Part shown: piece by piece, positions 27,246 to 36,131 of the stretch
Position numbering within the stretch: position 1 is the first letter of the stretch
Layout: the number at the start of each line of letters is the position of its first letter
NCBI GenBank assembly: GCA_018261905.1
Contig: JAGTRU010000001.1
Coordinates: 62,001-126,000, forward strand
Direction of reading: 5' to 3'
Length of the DNA: 64,000 nt
Source: Pseudomonadota bacterium
GTDB lineage: Bacteria; Pseudomonadota; Gammaproteobacteria; Burkholderiales; Rhodocyclaceae
The notes under the pieces: model-generated
The model's input: only the letters and a program-made list of their open reading frames with translations
Database searches by the model: none
What the model was told of the DNA's origin: nothing
Made by a program: the position numbers and the translations under genes

Positions 27246-28115
27246 TCAGGTATTCCAGATTCGGGGGGTAACAGCCGGTCGGCCGCAGCAGGCCGGGCGC
27301 AGGATTTTCCACAGTTCGGCGAACCACTGCCGGGCGGCTTCGCTGTTGTTGCCCAGGTAACGGGCGACGAGGATGGCGGGCAGGGCGGTCAGCGCATGTG
27401 ATGCAGCATCGCCCGGGGCAATGGCGCGGCAGCGTTCGAGCAGGCCGGCGGCCTGTTGCGGCAGTTCGGGAAAGGAGCAAAGCAAGGTGCCGCACACCGT
27501 GGCACCGGCCCAGCCGGCCGGGCTGTGGAGCATGGCATCGTTGCCGGCAAAGCCGCCGCGTTCCAGCCAGATCGGCTTGTTGGCGCGCTCGATCCGGCAA
27601 AACAGGTCAAAACGGCCGTGTTCGAAACGCTCGCCGGCCGCGGCACGGCCCAGGCAGAGGATGTCCCAGCCCATGTAGCGGCTGTCGGCGGCGAGCTCAA
27701 CATGGGTTGCCTGGCGTGCCCGAGCGCCGTCAAAGACGATGCTTTCCTGCGGCAGCCATTCCAGGCAGGCGCCGGCGGCGACCTTGAAGTCGATATTCTG
27801 TACCGCTTCGGCTCCGCCCGAGCGATACCACTTGCCGGCCCCGGGCGTCGTTAGCTGGGCCCGGGCGCCACTGTCGAGACTGGCCGAAATCGCCAGGTGG
27901 TCGCCGCCGGCAATGCCGGATGGCGGATGCAGGACGATGGCCTGACATACCGCGTCGCCTTCCGGATAGAGCGCCTTCTGCACCCGCAACGGTCCGCGAT
28001 GGCGGTTTTCGTGCAGCACCGTGCGCTCGCCGTGGCGGGCGAAAGCGAGATGCAGTTCGGCCGGCCAGGCGGGCGGCAGTTCGGGAACAGACGAAGGGAG
28101 GCGCGAAGTCATCAC
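27246..28115 (-). CDS. ureD: Urease accessory protein UreD
   Basis: A 289-aa scaffold that joins UreF/UreG to the apo-urease. Family signatures QKALYPEGDAVCQAIVLHPPSGIAGGDHL (near 45) and TTPGAGKWYRS are present, and LPQESIVFDGARA follows. It is the first gene of the leftward ureDABCEFG operon. Confidence 0.95.
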   Translation of the reverse strand: MMTSRLPSSVPELPPAWPAELHLAFARHGERTVLHENRHRGPLRVQKALYPEGDAVCQAIVLHPPSGIAGGDHLAISASLDSGARAQLTTPGAGKWYRSGGAEAVQNIDFKVAAGACLEWLPQESIVFDGARARQATHVELAADSRYMGWDILCLGRAAAGERFEHGRFDLFCRIERANKPIWLERGGFAGNDAMLHSPAGWAGATVCGTLLCSFPELPQQAAGLLERCRAIAPGDAASHALTALPAILVARYLGNNSEAARQWFAELWKILRPACCGRPAVTPRIWNT

Positions 28116-28169
28116 CGGATTGTCGATGAAGTCACGGCGCGGGGGAATACGCAGGAATGCGCAGGGGCT

Positions 28170-28682
28170 TCAGGACTCAAGCCAGGCCCAATCGGCGAAC
28201 CATTCGGTCAGTGGACGGCTTTCGCCGAGCTCGCCCAGTTGTCGGTCGATGGCGTCGTGGTTGCCCCACACCACGTCGGCCAAAGAACCATCCGCGACGC
28301 GGGATTCGATGTCCCGGCAATAAAGGCCGCGGTCGCGCTGGACGTAGAAACCGTAGCTGCGGCAGGCGACCGGACGCTGGAGATAGACCGGGCAGGCGCC
28401 GGTACTCGGCTCCAGCAGCGGGCAGACGAAGGGGCGGCAGGATTGGGCGGCCAGGTCGACCATCCTTTGGCGGATCGCCGGCCGTTGTTCCGGCGCCAAA
28501 GCGGCCAGTCCGGCACGCAGCATCTCCTATTCCGCTACCGTCAGTTGCGGCACTTCGGCCAGGTGTCGACAACAATGGTCGCAGCCCTTGCCGCATAGCC
28601 AGTCGGGGCGATGCTCCCGGATACTATGGACGCGGGTGTCGATAGCGCGATGGAGTTGCGTCAGCGGGGAGATTTTGTGCAC
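28170..28682 (-). pseudogene. YkgJ-family Cys-cluster protein, interrupted by in-frame TAG
   Basis: The reading frame starts at a GTG (28682) 14 bases after queF and encodes a zinc/iron Cys-cluster protein: CGKGCDHCC near residue 35, then PFVCPLLEPSTGACPVYLQRPVACRSYGF and GLYCRDIE. An in-frame TAG at 28527-28529 splits it after ...QLTVAE; the next codons (GAG ATG CTG) continue the same domain. The position is a likely Trp (TGG to TAG) in the intact family. Both halves keep the family pattern, so this is a recent nonsense mutation, a sequencing error, or possible readthrough. An internal ATG at 28523 could restart the second half. Confidence 0.7.
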
Positions 28683-28696
28683 CAATGGCCCCCGCG

Positions 28697-29536
28697 CTAC
28701 TGGCGAATTTCGCGCCTGTTGTCCGGGGCCGGGAACTCGCCGCTGCTGCGGAAGGGATTGATGTCGAGTCCGCCGCGCCGGGTGTAGCGGGCGTAAACGG
28801 CAAGCGCCGCGGGCGCGCAGTGGCGAGTGATGTCGCAGTAGATGCGTTCGACGCACTGTTCGTGGAATTCGTTGTGGCCGCGGAAGGAGACGATGTAGCG
28901 GAGCAGGCCGGCACGATCGATGGCATGGCCGCGATAACGAATGACCACCATGCCCCAGTCCGGCTGGCCGGTGACCAGGCAGTTCGACTTGAGCAGATGC
29001 GAGTAGAGCGTTTCCTCGACTTGCGGACCGCCGATCGTGCGCAGCAATTGCGGGGCCGGCTGGTAGGTATCGCAGGCGATGTCGAGCTCATCGAGCAATT
29101 CGCCGGCCGGATAATCGATCGCCGCTTGCGGGCGCTGGCCGAGCGTCGCCAGCGCCACGCCGACCGGGCCGCCAGCGGCCGCCGAAAGATCGCCGACGAG
29201 GGTCGCCGTGACCTCGTCGGGCGTGGCAAAGCGACTCTGGTTGAAGGAGTTCAGATAGAGCTTCAAGGATTTCGACTCGATCAGGTTCGGGCTGTCCGCC
29301 GGAACCCGGAACCGGCCCAGGGCGACCACCGGCTTGCCCTTGGCGTTGAGCCAGGAGAGCTCGTAGGCGTTCCAGAGGTCTTCGCCGACGAAGGGCAGGG
29401 CCGCATCGCTGATGCCGATTTCGCGGCGCTTGATCTGGCGGGGAATCGGGAACAACAGCTCCGGGGCGTAATCGCTGCGGTATGCGGTGGCCTTGCCGAG
29501 GGGCGAGAGCGGGCTGGGGTCGATGCTGGATTTCAT
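28697..29536 (-). CDS. queF: NADPH-dependent 7-cyano-7-deazaguanine reductase
   Basis: A 279-aa bimodular QueF that reduces preQ0 to preQ1 in queuosine synthesis. The substrate motif [17 protein letters not shown] is near residue 85, the catalytic Cys in [15 protein letters not shown] near 185, and the NADPH-binding pattern in [19 protein letters not shown]. The ATG at 29536 (MKSSIDPSP) is chosen; the frame is open to 29557. Confidence 0.96.
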   Translation of the reverse strand: MKSSIDPSPLSPLGKATAYRSDYAPELLFPIPRQIKRREIGISDAALPFVGEDLWNAYELSWLNAKGKPVVALGRFRVPADSPNLIESKSLKLYLNSFNQSRFATPDEVTATLVGDLSAAAGGPVGVALATLGQRPQAAIDYPAGELLDELDIACDTYQPAPQLLRTIGGPQVEETLYSHLLKSNCLVTGQPDWGMVVIRYRGHAIDRAGLLRYIVSFRGHNEFHEQCVERIYCDITRHCAPAALAVYARYTRRGGLDINPFRSSGEFPAPDNRREIRQ

Positions 29537-29652
29537 GGACGCCGATTTTACCCGCAAGTATCCCCGGGCAGCGTTGGCTGTCGGAGGTGCTGGAGGAAAA
29601 CGGCGCAGCGGCCGAAGCTCGCCGCGCCGTGGTGAAGGAACAATGAGCCGAC

Positions 29653-30519
29653 TTAGAAGTGATACTCGGCGCGAATCATCGGGGTCTTGGCAAAGGCACC
29701 GGCGCCGGCCGCACCCTTGTGGTCGTTGCCGAACTTGTTGCGCCAGTACTGGTATTCCAGGCCGACCTTGAAGGTGTTCTTGCTGGCGCTGAACAAGGCG
29801 CTGGCGTCGTACATGACCTGCATGTCGATATTGGTTTCCGGCTTGGTGCTGGCCCCAAATTCGTTTTTGCCCTTGGCCGCGATGAAATTGGCGTAGCCCT
29901 CGAAGGACAGCGGCAGCGGGCCGACGCTGAACGGAATACCCCAGGCGGCGTTCAACATCGGGTGCGGATCGTAGGAATAACGTTGCGGGTGGCCGGCCGG
30001 GGCATTGCTTTCCCAGAGTTCAAGCAGGCTGACATTCAGGAAGCCGGGCACATCGAGCATGATGGTCGGGCCGGCGACGAGCATGTGTTTTTTTGACTGA
30101 TAGCCGTCACCGCTCTTGTCGTTGAAATCAAATCCTGCGGTCAGGCCGACGCCGCGGACAGGGCCGAATTTGAAGGTTTCCGGCTTGCCGGTGACTTTGC
30201 CGAGATCGAGGGTGTGGCGATAGACGACATAGACTTCGCGCGCGCTGCTGACCTTGTTTGGCTGACCATTGGTCGTTGGGGAGTCGTTGCTGTCGGAGAT
30301 CAGCATGTCAACGTTGAAGAAATTGGTGCCGTACTTGTAGCCGCTGACGTGGTTCAGGTTGAAAATGTTTTTGGAGATATCGGTGTTGTTGAACGGCTCG
30401 GCAAACTGGCTACCGTAGCGGTAGCCGATATAGGTGTTGCTCCAATCGGCTGCATAAACACTGGAAAGACCGGCGGCGAGCAAGGCGCAGCCGAGAATGG
30501 CGGATTTCTTGATGAACAT
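29653..30519 (-). CDS. Tsx-like nucleoside-type outer membrane channel
   Basis: A 288-aa outer-membrane beta-barrel. The signal peptide ([23 protein letters not shown]) is followed by [21 protein letters not shown], a Tsx/nucleoside-channel N-terminus. It ends with a typical terminal Phe (AEYHF). Alternating hydrophobic strands and aromatic girdles fill the rest. In E. coli, Tsx passes nucleosides. The neighbouring purine and urea genes fit a role in purine or nucleoside entry. The start is 30519 with GGAAGG upstream; the longer open frame to 31077 is not used. Confidence 0.85.
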   Translation of the reverse strand: MFIKKSAILGCALLAAGLSSVYAADWSNTYIGYRYGSQFAEPFNNTDISKNIFNLNHVSGYKYGTNFFNVDMLISDSNDSPTTNGQPNKVSSAREVYVVYRHTLDLGKVTGKPETFKFGPVRGVGLTAGFDFNDKSGDGYQSKKHMLVAGPTIMLDVPGFLNVSLLELWESNAPAGHPQRYSYDPHPMLNAAWGIPFSVGPLPLSFEGYANFIAAKGKNEFGASTKPETNIDMQVMYDASALFSASKNTFKVGLEYQYWRNKFGNDHKGAAGAGAFAKTPMIRAEYHF

Positions 30520-30919
30520 GGATGAGACCTTCCGGAGTTGAATGTGATTGTGTCGGAGTCTGCGGTCAGACGATGCAGCATTGAACCGATGGGCAAAATT
30601 TATCAGGACCGGGGCTCCTTGGGCGCTATACCCAATATCAGCGAATTTGTATAAACCTTGTCTTATATCCCATTGAATATAATGGGCTTTGATAATTTTA
30701 GATATGCAAAAACAATGCACCAAAGAGGGGCGGGATTGGATGGCTCGCACTGTTTTAAGGCGCATTTCGGCGCGGTTTTGCCCGATAAACCGGCGATAAC
30801 CGTGACTTTTTCGATAGGGCTGCGACGGGGTGTAAATTAGTTGATTTAATTCAATGACTTGGTTGTTGGCATGGCGATTGCGTAGAGGACGGCACTTAAA
30901 ATGTTCAGGAGAACTATCC
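30520..30919. promoter_or_regulatory. Divergent promoter region (Tsx-like and ABC transporter)
   Basis: A 400-base A/T-rich gap between divergent genes. On the right it contains the sigma-54 site listed separately. Near 30669-30686 there is CCCATT-GAATAT-AATGGG, a perfect 6-bp inverted repeat that may be an operator. I looked for a purine-sensing riboswitch, but cannot identify one from the sequence alone. Confidence 0.5.
30866..30881 (+). promoter_or_regulatory. Sigma-54 (RpoN) promoter
   Basis: TTGGCATGGCGATTGC has GG and GC of the -24/-12 elements exactly 10 bases apart, as RpoN promoters require, with 6 of the 7 core bases of TGGCACG and a perfect TTGC. Transcription would start near 30893 and read into the NMT1-type binding protein (ATG 30920). 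RpoN control fits nitrogen-responsive transport, but no upstream NtrC site was assigned. Confidence 0.7.
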
Positions 30920-31948
30920 ATGTCAGTCCCGTTCAACCTCTGTCGCCGGCTCTTTCTGGCTGCCGGTATCGCCTGTTTCGCCGCCCCGGTTTTGGCCGAA
31001 GCCCCGAGCAAGCTTAAGTTCACCCTCGACTGGCGTTTTGAAGGACCGTCCGCCCCTTTTCTGCTGGCCAAGGCCAAGGGCTATTTCGCGGCCGAGGGCC
31101 TCGATGTCGAGATCGATTCCGGGGCCGGCTCGGCCGGGGCCGTGACGCGGGTGGCGACCGGGGCCTACGACATGGGGTTCGCCGATTTCAATGCCCTGGT
31201 CGAATACGACGCCAAGACCCCGGGTTCGAAGATCCAGGCGGTCTACATGGTGTACAACGCAACACCGGCCGCCGTCTTCGTGCTCAAGAAATCCGGCATC
31301 AGCAAGCCGGCCGACCTGGTTGGCAAGACGCTGGCGGCGCCGATCTTCGATGCCGGGCGCAAGGCCTGGCCGGCTTTTGCCAAGTCCAACAAGTTGGCGG
31401 TCGATGCCGTCAAGTGGCAGACCGTCGAGCCGGCCCTGCGCGAAACGCTGCTGGCCCGGGGCGATGTGGACGGCATCACCGGTTTCTATTTCACCAGCCT
31501 GCTCAACCTCGAAGCGCGCGGCGTCAAGGCGGAAGATATCGTTGCCCTGAAGTACCCGGATTTCGGCGTCGAACTGTACGGCAACGCCATCATCGCCAGT
31601 CCGAAATTGATGGCCGAGAACCCGAAAGCCGTCGCCGGCGCCTTACGCGCTTTCAACAAGGCGCTCAAGGAAGTCATCGCCAACCCGGCCGCAGCGGTCG
31701 CCTACGTCAAGGAACGCGACCCGTTGATCAACAGCGAGCTGGAAACCCGACGCCTGAAACTGGCCCTGGAGTCGAGCGTGATCACGCCGGAAGTCAAGGC
31801 GAACGGTTTGGGCGCGGTGACGGCGGAGCGCTTGCAGCGCTCGCTGGTGGAAACCGCCGAGGCTTACGGCTTGAGCAAGGTGCCGGCCGCCGCCGATCTG
31901 TTCACCTCGGGCTTCCTGCCGGCCAAGGCCGAGCGGATGCTCAAGTAA
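30920..31948 (+). CDS. NMT1/SsuA-type ABC substrate-binding protein
   Basis: A 342-aa periplasmic protein. A signal peptide (RRLFLAAGIACFAAPVLA) is followed by the NMT1/THI5-like fold: LKFTLDWRFEGPSAPFLLAKAKGYFAAEGLDVEI and the helix pattern that binds sulfonates, pyrimidine precursors or other small organics. RBS AGGAGA lies at 30907-30912. It is the first gene of the SBP-ATPase-permease operon. The substrate is not certain; neighbouring purine and urease genes and the sigma-54 promoter suggest a nitrogenous compound. Confidence 0.88.
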   Translation: MSVPFNLCRRLFLAAGIACFAAPVLAEAPSKLKFTLDWRFEGPSAPFLLAKAKGYFAAEGLDVEIDSGAGSAGAVTRVATGAYDMGFADFNALVEYDAKTPGSKIQAVYMVYNATPAAVFVLKKSGISKPADLVGKTLAAPIFDAGRKAWPAFAKSNKLAVDAVKWQTVEPALRETLLARGDVDGITGFYFTSLLNLEARGVKAEDIVALKYPDFGVELYGNAIIASPKLMAENPKAVAGALRAFNKALKEVIANPAAAVAYVKERDPLINSELETRRLKLALESSVITPEVKANGLGAVTAERLQRSLVETAEAYGLSKVPAAADLFTSGFLPAKAERMLK

Positions 31949-32015
31949 GGCGCTCGCCGCCGGCCCCGGCGGATGACCGCCAGGGCCGGCCGAACTCATC
32001 CGACAGGAATCCCCT

Positions 32016-32795
32016 ATGTCTTTTGTTTCTTTTGAGAATGTCAGCCTGGCCTATGCGCCGGGTGGCGCCAATGCCATCGAGAACGTCAGCCTGAACATCC
32101 GCGAAGGCGAGTTCGTCGCCGTGGTCGGTCCGTCCGGTTGCGGCAAATCGACCCTGATGAAACTGGTCTCCGGCCTCAAGCCGCCGAGCGAGGGCTATGT
32201 CTTCGTCGATGGCCGCGAAGTCGGCGGGCCGCTGAAAATCATCGGCATGGCCTTCCAGGCCGCCAACCTGCTGCCCTGGCGCACGACGCTGGACAACGTG
32301 ATGTTGCCGCTGGAAATCGTCGAACCCTTCCGCAGCAACCTCAAGAAGGAGAAGGCCAAGTACACCGCCGATGCCGAAGCTTTGCTTGCCAAGGTCGGCC
32401 TGGCCGGCTACGGCGACAAGTTCCCGTGGGAGCTGTCGGGCGGCATGCAGCAGCGCGCCTCGATCTGCCGCGCCCTGATCCACCAGCCGCGCCTTCTCAT
32501 GCTCGACGAGCCCTTCGGTGCGCTCGACGCCTTCACCCGCGAGGAACTCTGGTGCATGTTGCGCGATTTGTGGCAGCAACAGCCGTTTACCGTTGTGCTG
32601 GTGACGCACGACCTGCGCGAGGCGGTCTTCCTGGCCGATACCGTGTACGTGATGAGCAAACGCCCGGGCCGCATCCTGGTGCGCAAGGAAATCGACCTGC
32701 CGCGCCCGCGTCCGCTCGACGTGACCTATACCGATGCCTTCGCTGGCTATGTTCACGAATTGCGTGAACACATCGGCCGCATTCGTGAATCCTGA
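32016..32795 (+). CDS. ABC transporter ATP-binding protein (SsuB/TauB-like)
   Basis: A 259-aa nucleotide-binding subunit. Walker A VGPSGCGKSTLMKLVSGL (near 40), the Q-loop FQAANLLPWRTT, signature ELSGGMQQRASICRAL, and Walker B LLMLDEPFGALD followed by a switch His in VTHDLREAVFLAD are intact. The pattern is of the nitrate/sulfonate/taurine family that pairs with NMT1-type binding proteins. Confidence 0.93.
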   Translation: MSFVSFENVSLAYAPGGANAIENVSLNIREGEFVAVVGPSGCGKSTLMKLVSGLKPPSEGYVFVDGREVGGPLKIIGMAFQAANLLPWRTTLDNVMLPLEIVEPFRSNLKKEKAKYTADAEALLAKVGLAGYGDKFPWELSGGMQQRASICRALIHQPRLLMLDEPFGALDAFTREELWCMLRDLWQQQPFTVVLVTHDLREAVFLADTVYVMSKRPGRILVRKEIDLPRPRPLDVTYTDAFAGYVHELREHIGRIRES

Positions 32796-32806
32796 GGAGC
32801 GCCAGC

Positions 32807-33583
32807 ATGGCCGTTAAACAATCCACCCTGATCAAGGTCGCGCCCTGGGCCCTGACCATCACGCTTTTCCTCGTCTGGGAAATCATCTGCACCGGGCTGA
32901 AGATTCCCGACTACCTGATGCCAGCGCCGAGCGCCATCTGGGTTGCTGGCGTTGAATACGCCTCGCCGATCATGATGCACGCGACGCAGACGCTATTCAC
33001 CACGCTGGCCGGTTTCGCGCTTGCCGTTGTCGTCGGCATGGTGCTCGGCCTGGCGGTCGGCGCCTCGCCGCTCATCTACAAGGCGTGCTATCCGCTGCTG
33101 GTCGGCTTCAACAGCATTCCAAAAGTGGCTTTCGTGCCGGTACTCGTCGTCTGGTTCGGCATCGGTACCGTGCCGGCCATCCTGACCGCCTTCCTGATTT
33201 CCTTCTTCCCGGTCGTGGTCAATGTCGCGACCGGCCTGGCGACACTGGAGCCGGAACTGGAAGACGTGCTGCGCTCGCTCGGCGCCAAGCGTTGGGACAT
33301 CATGATCAAGGTCGGCCTGCCGCGTTCGCTGCCGTACTTCTTCGCCTCGCTCAAGGTAGCGATCACGCTCGCCTTCGTCGGTTCGGTAATTTCCGAGACG
33401 GTGGCCTCCAACCTCGGCATCGGCTACCTGATGATGTCGGCCAGCTCGTCGATGAACATGCCGCTAGTGTTCGCCGGCCTGATCGTCATCGGCGTCATGG
33501 GCGTCGTCATGTACGAACTGTTCGCCGTCCTGGAAAACCGCTTGACCGGCTGGGCGCATCGCAATCCGAACGCGCCGGGGTAA
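32807..33583 (+). CDS. ABC transporter permease (SsuC/TauC-like)
   Basis: A 258-aa membrane protein with about six transmembrane segments and the EAA-like cytoplasmic loop (RSLGAKRWDIMIKVGLPRSLPYFFASLKVAI). It follows the ATPase by 11 bases and completes the importer. Confidence 0.92.
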   Translation: MAVKQSTLIKVAPWALTITLFLVWEIICTGLKIPDYLMPAPSAIWVAGVEYASPIMMHATQTLFTTLAGFALAVVVGMVLGLAVGASPLIYKACYPLLVGFNSIPKVAFVPVLVVWFGIGTVPAILTAFLISFFPVVVNVATGLATLEPELEDVLRSLGAKRWDIMIKVGLPRSLPYFFASLKVAITLAFVGSVISETVASNLGIGYLMMSASSSMNMPLVFAGLIVIGVMGVVMYELFAVLENRLTGWAHRNPNAPG

Positions 33584-33659
33584 GGCTGGGCCAGGCCGGA
33601 GAAGTGGCGCCGCGGCGGGCGCCATCTCGGCCATCGGGCAGCCGCGGAAAGCCGAGTGG

Positions 33660-33893
33660 CTAGCGCTCTAGCGGCGTGAAATTGATCGAAGCCTTGTGCA
33701 GGAATTCCAGCGCCGCCGCATAGCGGCTAGCCAGTTCATGCATCACCGGGTCCTTCGATTTGGCGGCCCGGGCCAATAAATTGGCATTGCTCATCCAGTC
33801 CAGTTCATAACCTGGCTCGGAGTCCGGCGCGTTCGGTGTCGGCCGGACTGTCTCAAGCCCAGTACCCGGGTCGGGTTTGTTCGCTTGCGTCAT
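33660..33893 (-). CDS. Hypothetical protein
   Basis: A 77-aa soluble protein with a Pro-rich N-terminus (KPDPGTGLETVRPTPNAPDSEPG) and a C-terminal helical part (NLLARAAKSKDPVMHELASRYAAALEFLHKA). I do not recognise it. A GGAGG-like site lies just before its start. It converges with the transporter operon, and 192 A/T-rich bases lie before the next gene to the right. Confidence 0.6.
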   Translation of the reverse strand: MTQANKPDPGTGLETVRPTPNAPDSEPGYELDWMSNANLLARAAKSKDPVMHELASRYAAALEFLHKASINFTPLER

Positions 33894-34085
33894 GGCAGTC
33901 CTCCTTTTGCTTCGACAATTTCAATATATATAACATTTGACACAATTGCCAAATTTATAATTTATATTGTCTTGCTCGGGAAAAGATTCATTGCTGCCAG
34001 CGGTCGGCTAGCCATGACGTGACGCGTTGATGCTCGGGGGCTTGGTGATGGACAGGGGCGGACCTAGCGAGCGGGCCGCCAGGGC

Positions 34086-34688
34086 TTACGAAAATTTATT
34101 CTGATGGGCCTGAACGGCCTTCAGGCGAGCCAGGGACAAACGGAGCTTGATCTCCGCCGACAGCCCATCGTCGGCAGACGGCGGTTGGTTGGCCAGGGAT
34201 GCCAGCTTATGGGCTTCGATCGCCTTCATGCGGGCCAGGAATAGCCTGAAACGCACGTGATCGGAAATTTCCGCGTCCTTGTCTTCGTCGTCGTCCTGCT
34301 CGGATAGCTTGGGACGGCTGAAAGAACGGTGGAGGTCGAGTTCGTCGGCGCTGGAATCGCCATCCCGATCGTCCGAGAAGTCGAGGGAGGCGGAGCTCCC
34401 CGGTCGGGACGGAACGGTAAGCAGAGCCATTTGACTGCGCGCCGTTCGCGACAGGATCGACTTTTTGATGCGGTTCCGTTTGACCTGTTTCGGCTTGCTG
34501 ACCGGCTTGATTTCGGGTGTCGTCCTGATCTCGGACAGCGGCGCGATCAGAGCGGCGGGGGGAGCCGTCAGATCGCGAACTTCGTTGGCCGCGGCAACGA
34601 GTTCTATTGCCGGCAAGCCTTCCGACTCTGCACCGGTGACCGGACCCGAAACGAATGCAGCAACTGCTGCGATTGCCAACCAACGCAC
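34086..34688 (-). CDS. Secreted protein with two C-terminal repeats
   Basis: A 200-aa protein with a signal peptide (MRWLAIAAVAAFVSGPVTGA). A basic central segment (PKQVKRNRIKKS) and an acidic linker (EQDDDEDKDAE) follow. The C-terminal part holds two copies of a helical unit, VRFRLFLARMKAIEAHK and IKLRLSLARLKAVQAHQ, about 38 residues apart. I do not know its function; the repeats suggest a small binding module. It has no recognisable operon partners. Confidence 0.65.
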   Translation of the reverse strand: MRWLAIAAVAAFVSGPVTGAESEGLPAIELVAAANEVRDLTAPPAALIAPLSEIRTTPEIKPVSKPKQVKRNRIKKSILSRTARSQMALLTVPSRPGSSASLDFSDDRDGDSSADELDLHRSFSRPKLSEQDDDEDKDAEISDHVRFRLFLARMKAIEAHKLASLANQPPSADDGLSAEIKLRLSLARLKAVQAHQNKFS

Positions 34689-34769
34689 TTTGACTTTCCT
34701 ATGGAAATGGACTGAACCAACTATCTAACGCGGCAGATTCATTTCGGTTGTCATGGTAGCAAAAAATAA

Positions 34770-36125
34770 TTACGCGGGGATTGCCAACTCCTGCTCGTGT
34801 CGGCGAAACGCCGCCTGTCCCATTATATGGGTCGCCGCCACGCAGCGCTCATCACCGAGGATCATCAGCGCGAACAGCTTCTCGGCCAGGCGTTCGCTGT
34901 CCTTGAGGCGGAAAGTCTGTTCCGGCGTGGCGCGCGGGTCAAGGACGACGAAATCGGCTTCCTTGCCTTTGGCAAAATTGCCGATGAATTCATCGAGGTA
35001 GAGCGCCTGGGCGCTGCCCAGCGTGGCGAGGAACCAGGCGCGCAACGGCGGCAGCGGGCGCTGGTGCAGTTGCGACACCTTGTAGGCTTCGCCCAGCGTG
35101 CGGATCAGGCTGAACGAGGTGCCGCCGCCGACATCGGTGGCCAGCCCGACGCGGATGCCGGCATCGGCTGCCGCCGGATGGTTGAAGAAGCCGCTGCCGA
35201 GGAAGAGGTTGGAAGTCGGGCAGAAGGCGGCGGCCGCGCCGTAGCGGGCCATTTCCTCGATCTCGACCGGGGCGAGGTGGATGCAGTGGCCGTAGATGGT
35301 GCGCGGGCCAAGCAGGCCGTAATGCTGATAGACGTCGAGGTAGTCGCGGCAATGCGGAAAGAGCTGGCCGACCCAGGCGATTTCCGCCGGGTTTTCGGCG
35401 AGGTGCGATTGCACGTGCAGGTCGGGCTTGCTTTTGTAAAGCTTGCCGGCCAGTGCCAGTTGCTCGGGGCTGGAAGTCGGCGCGAAGCGCGGTGTGATGC
35501 TGTAGCGCAGGCGGCCCTTGCCGTGCCAGCGCTCGATCAGTGCCAGGCTGTCGCGCTCGGCATCGGCCACGGTATCCATCAGGTTGGCCGGGGCGTTGCG
35601 GTCCATCATGACCTTGCCGGTCAACATCCGTAAATCGCGCTTTTTCGCCGCGGCCATGAAGGCATCGACCGACTCCGGATGCACTGTCGAAAACACCGAG
35701 GCCGTGGTTGTGCCGTGGGCGAGCATGCGCTCGATGAAATATTCGGCGGTGGCAGCGCCGACCGCCGGGTCGCCGAAGGCTGCTTCGGCCGGGAAGGTGT
35801 AGTCGTTGAGCCAGTCGAGCAGTTGGCGGCCGAACGAGGCGATGATGCCGGATTGCGGGTAATGGCAATGGGTATCAACCAGACCGGGCAGGATCAGGCG
35901 GTCGCCGTAGTTGAAGACTTCGGCCGCGGCGAGATCCTCCGGTGCAATGCGGGCCTGGACGCCGACCCAGGGGCCGAGATCGGCGATGTGGCCGTCGACG
36001 ATCCACAGCGCGCCATCGCGAAAATACTGATAGCTGTCGGCATCGTCCTGCTCGCCGGGGTCGCGCAGAAAATGCAGCACCTGGCCGCGGACGAGCTGGA
36101 AACGGGAGGTTTGCGGAGTGCTCAT
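34770..36125 (-). CDS. guaD: Guanine deaminase (amidohydrolase type)
   Basis: A 451-aa zinc amidohydrolase that converts guanine to xanthine. Metal ligands are visible in LVDTHCHYPQSGIIASFG (HxH; the GuaD-typical QSG) and LHVQSHLAENPAEI, with a later ATDVGGGTSFS Asp. Length is normal. It is the last gene of the long leftward purine operon, 6 bases after the 8-oxoguanine deaminase-like gene. Confidence 0.93.
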   Translation of the reverse strand: MSTPQTSRFQLVRGQVLHFLRDPGEQDDADSYQYFRDGALWIVDGHIADLGPWVGVQARIAPEDLAAAEVFNYGDRLILPGLVDTHCHYPQSGIIASFGRQLLDWLNDYTFPAEAAFGDPAVGAATAEYFIERMLAHGTTTASVFSTVHPESVDAFMAAAKKRDLRMLTGKVMMDRNAPANLMDTVADAERDSLALIERWHGKGRLRYSITPRFAPTSSPEQLALAGKLYKSKPDLHVQSHLAENPAEIAWVGQLFPHCRDYLDVYQHYGLLGPRTIYGHCIHLAPVEIEEMARYGAAAAFCPTSNLFLGSGFFNHPAAADAGIRVGLATDVGGGTSFSLIRTLGEAYKVSQLHQRPLPPLRAWFLATLGSAQALYLDEFIGNFAKGKEADFVVLDPRATPEQTFRLKDSERLAEKLFALMILGDERCVAATHIMGQAAFRRHEQELAIPA

Positions 36126-36131
36126 GATTTT

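Noticed and set aside
30700..30919. Possible purine-sensing (NMT1-type) riboswitch before the binding-protein gene
   Set aside because: I could not match a consensus, and the sigma-54 start near 30893 would leave only a short leader. A covariance-model search (Infernal) would decide.
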